Assembly (NCBI GenBank): GCA_002682825.1
Contig: NOKP01000007.1
Location: 1,426,001-1,490,000 of the forward strand
Reading direction: 5' to 3'
Source of the DNA: Neonectria sp. B-13
Lineage: Eukaryota > Ascomycota > Sordariomycetes > Hypocreales > Nectriaceae
DNA: 64,000 bases
Part shown: piece after piece, positions 1 to 12,109 of the stretch
How positions within the stretch are numbered: position 1 is the stretch's first letter
Layout: every line of letters begins with the position of its first letter
The notes under the pieces: model-generated
Database searches by the model: none
Told to the model about the DNA's origin: nothing
The model's input: only the letters and a program-made list of their open reading frames with translations
Position numbers and translations under genes: made by a program

Positions 1-898
1 GGACCTCAGCAGGGACCCCGGCCATGAATAGGATTCTCTTCAAGAGAGAGATCTTTTGCTTGGTGATCAACGACTTAGCGATATGCCGTGCATCGAAGAT
101 GAATTGCCGTGAGCGCTGGAGGACTTCTACTGCTTGACAAGACTCTTCGCACGCGTCCCTGCCAATGGTGCGGTAGAGGCGGTCTTCACGGATTGGACCA
201 TCGGTTCCGACACACTTCCAGAGTAGTTTCTCGGTTTCCTCATCGCTAATTTCTGGGTATCTTCCCGTGAAGGGCTTCCAATGTGGCTCACCATCCGGAG
301 CCGACCAGAACCAGCGTCTGCCTTGGGCTCCATCTGCCAACACGAGCTCCTCCGGTGAGAGCCCCTGGACGAGCTCTAAATGGCGAAAGGTATCGTTGCT
401 AGACCCTTGAGGTTTCACGGTATAGTCGGAAAAGACCCAGTTGAATTCGTCGGACTTGTCACCATTTTTCCAAATCCTCTTCAACGGCTCGAGGAGAGCG
501 TCATCTATTGTGACGCAAAACTCATACAGGAAGGCCGAGGCCCCAGGGGCTTTGCTCTCGCTGAACCTCAGGTTGAGCGATCGATCATGGATAAAGGCGC
601 TGGCAAGGTAAAGATACAAGCGTGCAGAGATGAAATCGCCATTTGGGAACTTAGCGAGCGCATCTATGGGCTCGAAGAAACTGTGGTATGCCTCGACAAT
701 GGTCTTGTTTGGGGCGGGCGGGTGTCCTCTTCGCTCGGTGAGCTGGATGATGGAGTTGTAGAGCCTTAGCAGGAGCACTTTCGTCGCGGTAGCCGTGTCG
801 TCATGTTTCGTTATGTTGGTCAGTTGGTTGATGTCATCCGCCAGTCTGGAGCTGACCGTGGCCAGGTTCTTGAAGAGCTTTTTGTCCGACTCCATCAT
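1..898 (-). CDS. Hypothetical protein, 5' part, runs off the left edge
   Basis: The minus strand is open without a stop from an ATG at 898 to base 1, about 299 codons, so only the N-terminal part is present. A second ATG follows at 895; the ATG at 903 is out because it hits a stop after one codon. The protein begins MMESDKKLFKNLATVSSRLAD and is soluble-looking, mixed charged, without signal peptide or membrane segment. Acidic and tryptophan-rich stretches (around WFWSAPDGEPHWKPF, roughly residues 200-215) could be a fold signature, but I do not recognise the family. Base composition is normal for the window, in sharp contrast to the AT-rich block that starts about 250 bases upstream of its start. 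Its promoter therefore lies right at the edge of that block. Confidence 0.6.
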   Translation of the reverse strand, partial: MMESDKKLFKNLATVSSRLADDINQLTNITKHDDTATATKVLLLRLYNSIIQLTERRGHPPAPNKTIVEAYHSFFEPIDALAKFPNGDFISARLYLYLASAFIHDRSLNLRFSESKAPGASAFLYEFCVTIDDALLEPLKRIWKNGDKSDEFNWVFSDYTVKPQGSSNDTFRHLELVQGLSPEELVLADGAQGRRWFWSAPDGEPHWKPFTGRYPEISDEETEKLLWKCVGTDGPIREDRLYRTIGRDACEESCQAVEVLQRSRQFIFDARHIAKSLITKQKISLLKRILFMAGVPAEV

Positions 899-3036
899 CT
901 CATCTCCTAGGTGAGTGCAGTCAAATACGGGGGTCACCTACCTGTTAAATAAAGTCAGTTCGACTCTGTTTAATTATAACAAGCTTAGAACGGCCCGCGA
1001 TGCGAGCATTGAGGTTTTGCCATAGCCCTACTTTTGTAAAAATTCCAGCCAATAAGAGGCCATATGCACATAGGAAATTTCCACACCACCAAATCGCGAA
1101 ATCACCCACTTTTTTTCCCTTCCTTTTCCTTCCTTCCTTATCATATTGTCTATAGCTGTAAGTTAGCCCCCTAATACCTCATTATACAATGCAAATACTA
1201 TGCCAGTAATGCCTTTATCAGCTTCAGCTGCTAATTATGGTTATAATGATGTTACTTTCATTGTATATTACAATTGCATGCATATACACAATCTCACTCC
1301 AAATCCACCTACCTCTTTATACCTAGCCTCTATCTTACCTAATGGAGTATAGCTTTATGCAGTATTATAAATATGTATTAATATATATTAGTAGATTAAT
1401 AATAATTAATGAAGACCCTATAGAGCCTTAGGGTCTTAACCCTAATGTAGAATTGTAGTATAATGTTATAACTGCCTATAAAGAGACTATAACTGTTAAT
1501 AAAGAGACTATAGCTATTGATGAACTTATTATAGCTATTGATAAACCTATTATAGTTACTAATAAAGAGACTATAGTAAAGGGTATAATAGAGCTTATAC
1601 CTATAGTTATATAATAACTTAGTATAGAGCTTAATGATAGTCCTATAACCTAGTAGTTAATACTAAAGAAGTTTATAACTATAAATACTATTATACTAAA
1701 GAAAATAGCTTTAGCTAGAGTAGAAAACTCCTTTATATAAGGTTAGAAAGTGTTTATAAAGTAATTTAGTTATAAATATACTTATATATTTAGCCTAATG
1801 TTTTCTATAGTAGATTGTAGTATTTAACCTATAATAATAAACCTCTTTAAACCCTAATATGTAATTATAATCGATTTGACTAAGAAGTAAATATATATAA
1901 CTTTAATCTAGTCTTTATAAATATATATTAATATATATATAATAGATAGATACTAGATATATTATATAAAATACTATAATAAGTAAAAAGTTTAATATAG
2001 TCTATTATTAGGCTAAGTTAATCTTTAGGATAGATAAAAATAGCTTTAGTCCTACTCCTACTAAAGAATAAGTATATATAATATAGACTTAGTTTTAATA
2101 ATTATATACTAATATATATACCTTAGGTAATTAAAAATAAAGTTATTATAGTTAATTATATACTCTAAGATTATATTAACTCTTAATATTATAATATTCT
2201 TAGGTTCTAAGTAAGTTTATAATAATATAAAATAATATAAATTAATATACTAATAGTTATAATAAAGTATACTAATATAAAGTTCAAAGATAATAATATA
2301 AGCTTATACTATAAAGTATATATATTAGAGATAAAAAAGCTTAAAAATGAATAGATTAATATAATATAGTATAGTAGAATATAGGAAGATATTAATATAT
2401 ATAATGTATTCTAGTCTAGTAGTCTATTTAAGTCTATAGAAATTAGTTTATATAATTCTCTTAAAGATAATATTAATAACCTTAGGGTTAAGTATAATAA
2501 AATTTTAAATAATAATAATATTATTATTAAGAAATTAATTATTAATAAAGATATAATTAAATTATTAACTACTAATAGAGTAATATAATACTAAATCCTA
2601 ATAGTTATATAAGTTACTAAGTTAAAAAAGATACTTTATAATAATCTACTAAAGTTTATATTATATATTATAGTATATATAAAAGATTAATCTTTTATAA
2701 TATATTATAGTATCCTTAACTACTACTTAGTAAGTATATATAAGTATATTATACTTTATAATTAAGTTCTAATATATATAATCTAGATTAAATACCTTTT
2801 TTATACTTAAGACCTTATAGGTATAAAAGCTCCTTAAGTACTAAACCTTATTTAGATATAATAGTCCTTAGTAGTATACACCTAGAGAAAAGGCTAAAGG
2901 TTAAATAGTATAAAAGAAAATAGAAAAAACAACAGTATAATAGGCTTAATACCCAAGCCTAAGGCAATAATAACTTAAGGAGATAAAAGTTTCTACTATA
3001 AAGTTAAGGTGTAAGTTTTGCTGCCCCAATCAGCTA

Positions 3037-3139
3037 GAAAAGCTAGATCTTGGAAAAGCTAGATCTTAGAAAAGCTAGATCTTGGAAAAGCTAGATCTTA
3101 GAAAAGCTAGATCTTAGAAAAGCTAGACCTTAGAAAAGG
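3037..3139. repeat. 16-bp tandem repeat, six and a half copies
   Basis: Six consecutive 16-base units with consensus GAAAAGCTAGATCTTR start at 3037, 3053, 3069, 3085, 3101 and 3117, followed by a partial unit at 3133. The last base alternates G,A,G,A,A,A, and unit six carries one further change (GACC for GATC). Each unit contains the palindromes AGCT and AGATCT. It sits at the left edge of the less degraded island inside the AT-rich block. Confidence 0.9.
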
Positions 3140-3179
3140 CTAAAACCCCTTAGGATAAAAGCCCAGCCTGCAAGGCTCT

Positions 3180-3850
3180 GCGCTTTCCAGGTTACTTACC
3201 TCTTCACATTCCATCCAACCTTCCAAACAATACAACAACCACACTACTGATCGCACAAGATGACTGCCATCCGAATTGCACTATAGCCCAGCAAGCCCTT
3301 ACTAAGCTATACACATAAGCTCTCATATAACCTATATATTGAATTGAAAGAACATCCAAGCCTCATTTCTACACTGCAAATTGCAGCTCAAAAGTCTAGC
3401 CTAGGGCATATAAAATAGCCTATGATCAATTGCTTTAGACCTAAGAAATTAGTCCAATTGGCAGTCTTTAACTGCAATATCCTACTATAAGACAGAATCC
3501 AGCTTAATACAGCAATAGCCCAGTAGATTGCAATAGAATAGCTCTTTCTAGAGAGGCTAGCTCTAAAGCTAGAAAGGAACAGTAATATTACTACTGCAGA
3601 GAAGGAGTTCCTCAAGAAGCTGCACAACTGCATTAAAAACCAAAGGAATCCTATGGTTATCTCTAACATTGGCCATAAAGCTGTATGGAGGGATTTGGCA
3701 GAGGGAGTTAGAAGCTAGAGGGGGCAAAAGTCAATAATTAGGTTCAAAATCCAAAGATCTATCCCTCTGTTAAGCTCAAGCAAAGGAAACATATAATTCA
3801 GTGCAATTGCAGATAGGCAGAAACAGTAGTCCAAACAGTAGTTTCAATAG
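3180..3850 (+). other. Less mutated island inside the AT-rich block, decayed coding remnant
   Basis: This stretch keeps a much more normal base composition than its surroundings. An ATG at 3260 preceded by a CA-rich leader opens a frame that continues, interrupted by TAG codons where CAG would be expected (for example CTATAGCCC at about 3281), to beyond 3700. That suggests a gene or transposon coding region hit by C-to-T changes. The 93-codon open frame on the opposite strand (3388-3669) is most simply a shadow of it. I do not recognise the encoded protein. Confidence 0.4.
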
Positions 3851-6800
3851 TGATAATTAGTATATATAATGCTAGTTTAAAGCTATATAATACTAATATA
3901 TTTTATTATAGACTTACTATAACTTTTTATTAATGTAAATAAGGATATTAGTATATATTAAGCTAGTTTAAAGTAACTTTATATTAATATATACTCTTAT
4001 AGATCTTATATAATCTTTCCTTAGACTTAATAATACTTATATTATAATTATATAATCTTACTTTAGACTTTATAATATATATAGTAGTTCTTATACAATA
4101 TTATCTTTCTCTTTTTAATATTTACTTTATAGTTTATAATATTCAATAGAGATATTTATATTCCTATTGTACTTTCTAGTTATAGTAATAATATTATAGA
4201 ATAGTTTAAGTATAATATAGTATTATATTTTAAGTAATTATACTTAGGGGATATTTTAGGCCTTTATAGCTTATAAATATATATATAGAATATTATAAAA
4301 TAGTAAAATAAAGCTATTAATACCTATATATTATAAGAAGTGAATATTAAGTTATATAAGATATTATAAGACCTTTAGATATACTATATTCTATATAGAA
4401 CTCTTTACTCTAGGTTATACTAGTACTATATAATATTAAAACTGTATAACATAGGATATTATAATATAAAATTAACTATAGGTAAAAATAGACTCTTATA
4501 AGTTAATCTTAATATACTAAAAGGATTAGCCTTAAGACTTATTAATAGTTATTATAAAATAAAGCTATATAAGAAGCTAAATATATACTAATTTATAGAG
4601 TAATCTAATATCTTTAGAGGTTAGCTTAATATAGGGTATAAATCTTAGTTAATTATAAAAGTTACTTCTAAGAAGGTAGTATTATAGGGAGGTATAATCT
4701 ATTTGTATAATGGTTATATAGGTCTTATTGTAAAGACTCTCTTAAGAGAAAAGGTTCTATAGAAGTATAATAAGTATACTAACTTAAAGATAGAGCTATA
4801 ATAATAGAAGACTTAAATGATTAAAGGAATATAATAACTCTTCTAAAGGCTATATAAAGTCTTTAGACTCTAGTATAATAGTAGAATTAATTGAGAAATA
4901 CTCCTTTATATTACTAGGGATTATATTAAGTATAATATTATTTAGCTTAGTAACTATTAAATTCTATAAGATAAGAATAAACTAATATTAATATATATTA
5001 AAGTCTAAGTAGGACTATATATATATATATAAGGGGTATATAAAGTTATATAACTTTTTAAGATCTTTAGTTTATAGAATATAAAATAGTAATTAAGTTA
5101 ATTTATAGAGAGTAAAGTTATATAATAAATGTTAAAGCTATTAGGTAAATATAATGCTTATAGGAGTATAAGATATAACCTTTATGTTTTAGTATAAAGA
5201 GAGAATTGTTAGAAAGAGCTATATAGTTAAGGATAACTATATATAGGCATTTATAGTCTATAGATAGTTCTCTTAAGGGATAATAGGTAAAATCTAAGTA
5301 AAGTTACTATTAAGTAAGATTGAATATTTATTAAAAAGATTAATATTATTATTAAATATATTTTATATTAAATAATATATAATCTTAAAATAGTACTTAT
5401 ACTATATTAGAATCTTATTCTATATAATTAGATAGGTATATTATAAAAGGTCTATAGTCTATAAATTCTTCTTAATACTAAAAGTAGAGCTTTTATATAG
5501 ATTAAGAAATATACTAAATCTAGAATGCATTATATAGCTATTAGGAAGTAGTATAGTAGTAATACTAAAAGATATAATATATAGTATAATCTTACCTTAG
5601 CTTTAATAGTAATAACTTAAAGCTTAATAAATAAAAGTCTTACTAGTGCTCCTAGGACCTTATAAGAAGAAATAGGCATAAGTATAATCTATTTTAATAA
5701 CTAATATAATATATTTAAAGATAGTAAACTAATCTAAGTTTATATAACTAATAAGATCTTTTAAATGTTTATATTTAAGTCTCTAATTAAAGCTATATTA
5801 CTTTTATAATAGATAATTTCTATTTATAAGGTCCTATTAATACTAGAATATTAGTAGATTAAAATTTATAATAGTCTTACTAATAGCTAAGAGAAGGCTA
5901 TTATTCAATAGGAATAGGCTATAGTTAAACTATAGATTAGAAAGACTAATAGGGATGTCTATATATAATTGTATATAATGAAGAAGATTATTATAGATGT
6001 ATGTATAGAACTATAATTATAGGCTTAGAGGGTCTATAATATTGCTATATATTAATATAGAAATAAATAAGGTTTATAGCTAAGAATCTATATTTTATAA
6101 ATTAACTTCCTTAAGGCATTTAACTTAGTAATTATTATCTTTAAGAAGGGATAAAGTACTATAAGGCTCTTTAAAAGTTAGAAATAGGATACTATTGATT
6201 GTATAAAGGTCTTTAAAGGATATAGGTCCTTTAATAACTATAAGAAGAAGTTATAAGTAATAATACTCTCTCTTCAAAGGATTAATAAAGTATATTCTTC
6301 TAATTATAATACCCTAGGAGTAAATATTCTAAGCCTATTAAGGGGCTTTCTATGTACTAACCTATATTATATTCTAATATAGTATAGTATAAAGAGTAGG
6401 ATAGGAAGCTATTAACTTAAAGAAGGTAGTAAGCTTTATATACTACTATAGATTACTAATTATAGTATTAGGGGCTATATTATTCTAGAAGTAAATCTAT
6501 TATTAATTAAATAGATAAACTAGTAAAGTAGTAATAGAAGGGAACTATTTATTAGTATAAAACTCAAAGAGCTATTAGTATGTTTCTATAGGTCTAATGT
6601 ATTAATTCTAGAGATATAGGTTAATCTTATTTATAAATATATAACCCTTATTAATAATATCTTATAGAATAGCTAGTTATTAAATATAGAGGGTTATATA
6701 GTCTATACTTTTATAAATATATTTATAAATATACTTTATAGATTGAATAGAAGTATATACTTTTATATTAATATAATAGTTAAACTTTTTACTTAAGATA

Positions 6801-9552
6801 GGATTATATAGAATAACCTAATGATTATTAAAGGTAATAGCCCTCCCTCTAATGACCTTTATAAAAGACTATAAAGGATTGTTTTAATGATAATATATAG
6901 GGTATTTATTGTCTTTAATAGTAGTTTCCTTTTAGTATAGCTTTAGAAAGTGCTTAAAATAATGTTTTTCCTAAGAGTTTAGGGTAATAAGCTATATATA
7001 GGGAGTATTTGGAAAGTTATTCCTATATAGACTATAAACTATTAACTATTATATAATAGTCTATAAAGAGCTATTAAGGTCTATTTTAATAGTAGGTAAC
7101 TCTATACTAATAATAGTATTAATAAAGCTAAGCATAAGAAAGTATATATAATTATTAGTATAAAGAAAGATAAGTAAATGTATATAGGAAAGATCTTATT
7201 TCTAGTACTTAATAGTCTATATATAACTTATAAAGTAACTAAAGTAGTTATCTTTCTAAATAAGATAGAATAAAGCTTATTATTTAAGTTTAAATACTCT
7301 TATAATAAGATTAGGATAATCTATAGTAGCTTATCTTAATAAGAGCTTAACTATAATCTTAGCCTACTTAGGGTTTATAGTTATTATAAGGAATAGAGTT
7401 AGTTTTCTAAAATAATATATAATAACTATAGAATCCTAATAATACTAAGCTATAAATTAAGGACTTTTAATATAAGTACTAGATAGAATAATCCTTTAAC
7501 CTTGATTTTATAATATATTACTACTTTATATTATATTACTTAGGCCTTAGTATAAATTGGCTTAAATAGTTATTTAGTTTTATAAGGTCTAAGAAAGATA
7601 CTCTTATTTATATAATGCTTATAGATTAATATAGAATTATTAGAAAAGATAATTATAAGCAAAAGGAATTAGTTAAGTATAATATCTAGAATAAAGGTAA
7701 AACTAAGTCTATTATTATAAGATAAGTTAACTTCTAACTTAACTAGCTTACTAAGTATTATAAATAAGCATTTAAAGATTATAATCAATCTTATTAGAAA
7801 GTAGTATTATTAGGTATACTAAAGGAAAGTATATAGAATATTTTAAATAAATATAATAGTATTAGTATTTAATCTTATCTATATAATATTCTATAAGTAT
7901 AATATTATACTAATGACTCTTATTAGCCTTTAGAATAATATTAATAACTTTATTAGATATAGAGAGATTCTCTTAATATAGATCTATATAGTTATATATA
8001 ATTAGTTCTATCTTAGAGTTTAGTTTAATTTAAAACCTAGTTAATTAAGAAGTATAAATATACTTAATAGTAATAGTATATAACTATTTTAGTAGGTTAT
8101 ATTCCTTAATATAGTAGGAAATCTATAAGAGAATATTTAGATTAAACTAACTATAATTATTCTCTATTTAAAAGCTATTAGTAGTCTATTGATTAAAGAT
8201 ATATAATTAACTATAGTAAGAAGCTATATTAAGTATAGGCTATAATAGTCTTATATAATAATAAAGAGTACTATAGATCTAAAAACATATTAGACTCTTC
8301 TAATTAGTACTATAATTAGTTATAGAATAGTCTATAGATATAAAGACAAAAGTACTATTATATATTTGAATGTATTAATAGAACTATTTATTTTAAGAGT
8401 TATTACTAAGTAATAGAGTTTATATAAAGTCTAGTAGTTCTTTGTATTACTTAAGCTTAATATTACTATTAAGATAGTAAATATTATAGGAGAATAGTGC
8501 TTTTTTATTAATACTTTTAGTAATCTAATGTAAAGTACTATAAGTTATATATTTATTAGTTATAGAACTAATAGATTATAATTTAGCCTATAAAGGGCTA
8601 ATACTTATATACTAAGTAGATTAGGTTAGAGTTAGTATTATAATATAATAATATATAGTAATAACTATAGATATATAGATAATATAGATAGTATTCTAGT
8701 AAATATAAGAGGCTAATATACTATTATAGGAAGATATAATGTATTTAATGTACTAATAATTATTATATGTATATTAGTAACTATTATATATGTTTATAAA
8801 GCTCTATTAGGCCTGTTTAAATTAAGGGTCTATTGAGTAGAATGCAATCTATACTAGATGTAGGTTTTGTATGGATGCTTAGTATAGTTTGTAGGAAACC
8901 TAGAGATTGGAATAGAGTAATAGCTTATAGTATATTATTGTTAAGACCTAGTGTCTATATTGTATATAGTATAATCTTTGTATTAATATATTGTATTATA
9001 GTGTTTTTAGTATTATATACTATATTGTACTATATTAGGCTGTATTATAGTATAACTGTATTATACTATTAAGCTATAGTGTAATATAATATGGTTAGTT
9101 TAAAGAGAGAAAAAGCTTTATAGTTATTTATAATGTCTATAGTGAATTATAGGTATATATATCTTACTTATATAGGTCTAAATATCTAAAGGAGCTTAGA
9201 GGTAGAATAGGCTATAGTAGAATGTAGTAGAATTATAATAGAATTATAGTAGAATTATAGTAGGGTTCTATAAGAATATGAAGGGGGTATAGACTGTGAA
9301 AAATCAGAAAAAAGTGATAATGTATTCATAGAAAGTTGAATGCTGATTGGTCTAGCTGAGTTGTTGTATGTATATTGTAGATAGGTTGAACATAGGACAT
9401 TTAATGTCGTGCTTGGCACGTGTGTGTCCACGTGACTCTTTCTGCCAAGCGAGACCGCCCTGTCGTGGCCTGGGTCATAATAACTAACATTAAACTCTCA
9501 TGTACTACTAACTCTCTTGCGCAAGCAATCAAGATCCTTTCAGATTAACACC

Positions 9553-11964
9553 ATGTGGGCTTCATTGTGAAATTTCACTACTATCTAATTTCCGAGATCT
9601 TATTATCAGCTTTACTACATGCCACGAATGCCTTTAACAGACAGGTGGGCTATAAAGAGCTTTTGTTAACCTGCAATTTACTTTGTATTAACCCAAAGCT
9701 TAGATCATTATCAGCGTGTCTTCGCTGTCGCAAACAAAAGCTCAAGTCAGTCCCAATCACTCACCAGCCTATTTTCTATGCCTCATAAGAGTTGACCTGG
9801 TATTAACGCGAGTTACTCTAGATGCGGAGGGCCCGATCGCATTCCGTGTGAAAGGTGCTGCGCGAGCAATGCGGAATGTATATTTGTTCCACCCAGAACG
9901 CAGGTTCAAGTTAATACTGCCCGTGAGCGACACCACCGCGTGGCACATTCTCGGTACGCTATCTTCTATTTGGAATTTTTAACAAAACGATGCTGATTTT
10001 ACCAGTAACCAGGTAACTCAGCTTGAGGAACGGCTGAATCTCCTAGAACAGGAGCTACGAGCTGAGATTGGGGAGCTCAAACAACAAAACGCACGGCGAT
10101 CACGAATGGAAGATGACGGTAATCTTCATATGAGCCCTTTGGGAGGGGCTCCTGAAGGAAGTCACCACGTCATATCTCTCCCACATACAGAACATTCCCC
10201 AGTCGAATTCGCTTCGGGGGTTGGTATTGACAATCACGAGGCTATCTCCAGCTCCGACATTGTGTCTAAAGGGCTAGTCAGCGAGGATGACTGGGATGCG
10301 CTATACTCTTTGTGAGCTGATTATTCTCGACATTGTTGTGGCATATGTCCGTCTTAACTAACCTAAAATCCATCAAATCACAGTTATTACCAGCATTGCC
10401 GTGCCGTCATTGGGTTCTTTGATGACCAGCTATACCCTCCCGCGGCTGTAATAAAACAACACCCATTGCTATCGGCCGTGGTGTGCAGCATCGCAGCTAG
10501 AGCCATCAAACCGGAGATTTATCGGTCCCTGGTAGCACACGCTGAACTTCTCATTATGCAGACGTTTCGGGGGCCGCCGCCAGACTTGCAATCTGTCATT
10601 GCCATTACACTTTTTATGGCCTGGGCCGGAAGCACTCGCCTTTTAAGCTACGCCGTCTCCATTGCAGGGGAATTGAAACTGAATGAAGCAGCACTGCAGC
10701 TGTCTGAGAACCCTACCAACCTTGACGAGGCGAAGCTTGAGCACGCAAGGATCTGGTTCACTCTATGCTGTTTTGACTTGCAGTTGGTTTCTCCCTGGAC
10801 TCCTGTGATGAAAGCAATCGCTGAACAATGCTAACAACTATCCTTGCTGTCTATTAGGATCAATCTCAGTCAACCACACGCCATTGACCGGATAAAAGAA
10901 TACATTCCACTCGCTAAGAACCTGTTAGGCTCTCCATTTTCCCGGCCAGTGGACCACCGTATCTGTGCATTGATCGAATTGTTGGGCATTTCTGGTTTGT
11001 TAACCTCTTCCACAAATATCCTCTAATTGGTAACGTGAAAGCTCATGCTACTTTTAGTCGATGTGAAACATATGTTACACAGCTCTGACTTGAAGATACG
11101 GCCGCTCCAGTCCGAGGTAGCAGACCATCTGAATGTCTTCGACCAGAGAGCGGATGCATTGTTCCACGAATTGAATAACAAACTGGATCCCCTGTACCAG
11201 ACCTTCAGCAAGCGACAAGATGCTAACCGGTTCATGGTTCCCTATACGTACATCAAGATGTGAGCATATTCAATTCCCCGAGCGTGTCAGTTTCATGGTG
11301 CATGGCCAATCTACTTACCATGACTCTACTCACCATCCCCAGATTCATCAATGGGCTAGCTTTGAGTAGCACGGATGTTTTTGCCAGTGAGCAATTTGAT
11401 GAGGCACGATTCGTCTTTATTCAAAGAGCCATGGACAGCGCAAGCCTCCTAATTCAGACCGTCGTGGAGTCGGAGACTTTTACCAGACAGTTGCAATATA
11501 CCATTGTAAGACCTAATTGGCATTACTCAAATTCACAGGAAAATAACAAATTGTCAGGATTACAATGGAAGAGCGTTGTACCAAGCAAGCAACTTTTTGA
11601 ACAAGGCAATATCCGCTACATACCAACACCTTGATTGCACAAAATACTTGGCCTCGCTGCGCAAAACCTCCCAGCTATTCGACAAGGCCGGCGCCACCGA
11701 AGCGGCCAAAAATATAAGAGAGGATCAGGAAAACCTCATGATCATGACGGAAACGCAGCTTTCACCAGAAGATTACCAAAGCCTCGAGGAAAATCTTGGG
11801 GTCGACCTTTTTGATATTCCCGAATTTATGCACAATTTGGTGAGTGGAGGCTTACCTTTTTGCCTGCTACTGTAACAGTACCTCAAGCCAGAATAATATT
11901 AATCGTATAACAGGCGTCATTTGACGAATTCCCTACAATAGGTTTCTTTAACCTATCGAAGTGA
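9553..11964 (+). CDS. Zn2Cys6 transcription factor
   Basis: Nuclear fungal regulator. The zinc cluster is split by an intron (9746-9821): CLRCRKQKLK in one exon joins CGGPDRIPCERCCASNAEC in the next, giving the C-X2-C-X6-C-X7-C-X2-C-X6-C pattern. A first intron (about 9567-9703) lets the ATG at 9553 read MWASLSLSAC into the cluster; this start is inferred. A third intron ending before TAACCAGG leads to a short leucine-rich coiled-coil linker (QLEERLNLLEQELRAEIGEL). The middle homology region follows in exons around 10386-10800, with later introns near 10790-10858, 10995-11057, 11259-11341 and 11516-11556. Reading phase is consistent across these, ending NLSK at 11962-11964. With eight or so introns it looks intact. 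It precedes the convergent M20 amidohydrolase and may control it and the MFS gene beyond (inference). Target unknown. Confidence 0.8.
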
Positions 11965-12109
11965 GGGCCGTCAAAGTTCTAGCTTCCTTGTGATCGAGCA
12001 TGCATACTTGCTACTCTAATGCTTTTGATTGGGCTTACGTGCGAATTTTGGGTAATCATCAAGTATTTGTTTCAGGAGATTTTCTTTGCCTGGATTTCGT
12101 GTATTTTCT

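Larger units (their letters stand above)
1110..9310. repeat. 8-kb AT/TA-rich block, probably RIP-mutated repeats
   Basis: About 8.2 kb of extremely AT-rich DNA full of TA dinucleotides, with CpG nearly absent and stops in all frames every few codons. The longest open frames are under 100 codons, and the ones at 3388-3669 (minus) and 8833-9072 (plus) have no protein-like composition. This is the pattern left by repeat-induced point mutation (CpA to TpA) on transposon copies in ascomycetes. The change in composition is abrupt on both sides: a pyrimidine tract near 1110-1142 on the left and normal sequence after about 9300 on the right. A less affected island lies at about 3000-3850. I cannot name the ancestral element: no long terminal repeats or intact transposase or reverse-transcriptase motifs could be read. 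Confidence 0.85.

Noticed and set aside
380..769. 129-codon plus-strand open frame near the left edge
   Set aside because: It lies antisense to the longer minus-strand frame that runs unbroken from 898 off the edge; codon pattern favours the minus strand.
7090..7250. Possible RNase H remnant (YTNNS-like) of a LINE element on the plus strand
   Set aside because: A few residues resemble YTDGS, but in TA-rich sequence such matches arise by chance and no continuation could be aligned by eye.
8833..9072. 79-codon open frame in the AT-rich block
   Set aside because: Its residues are almost only I, Y, L and V, as expected from TA-rich DNA; no coding signal.
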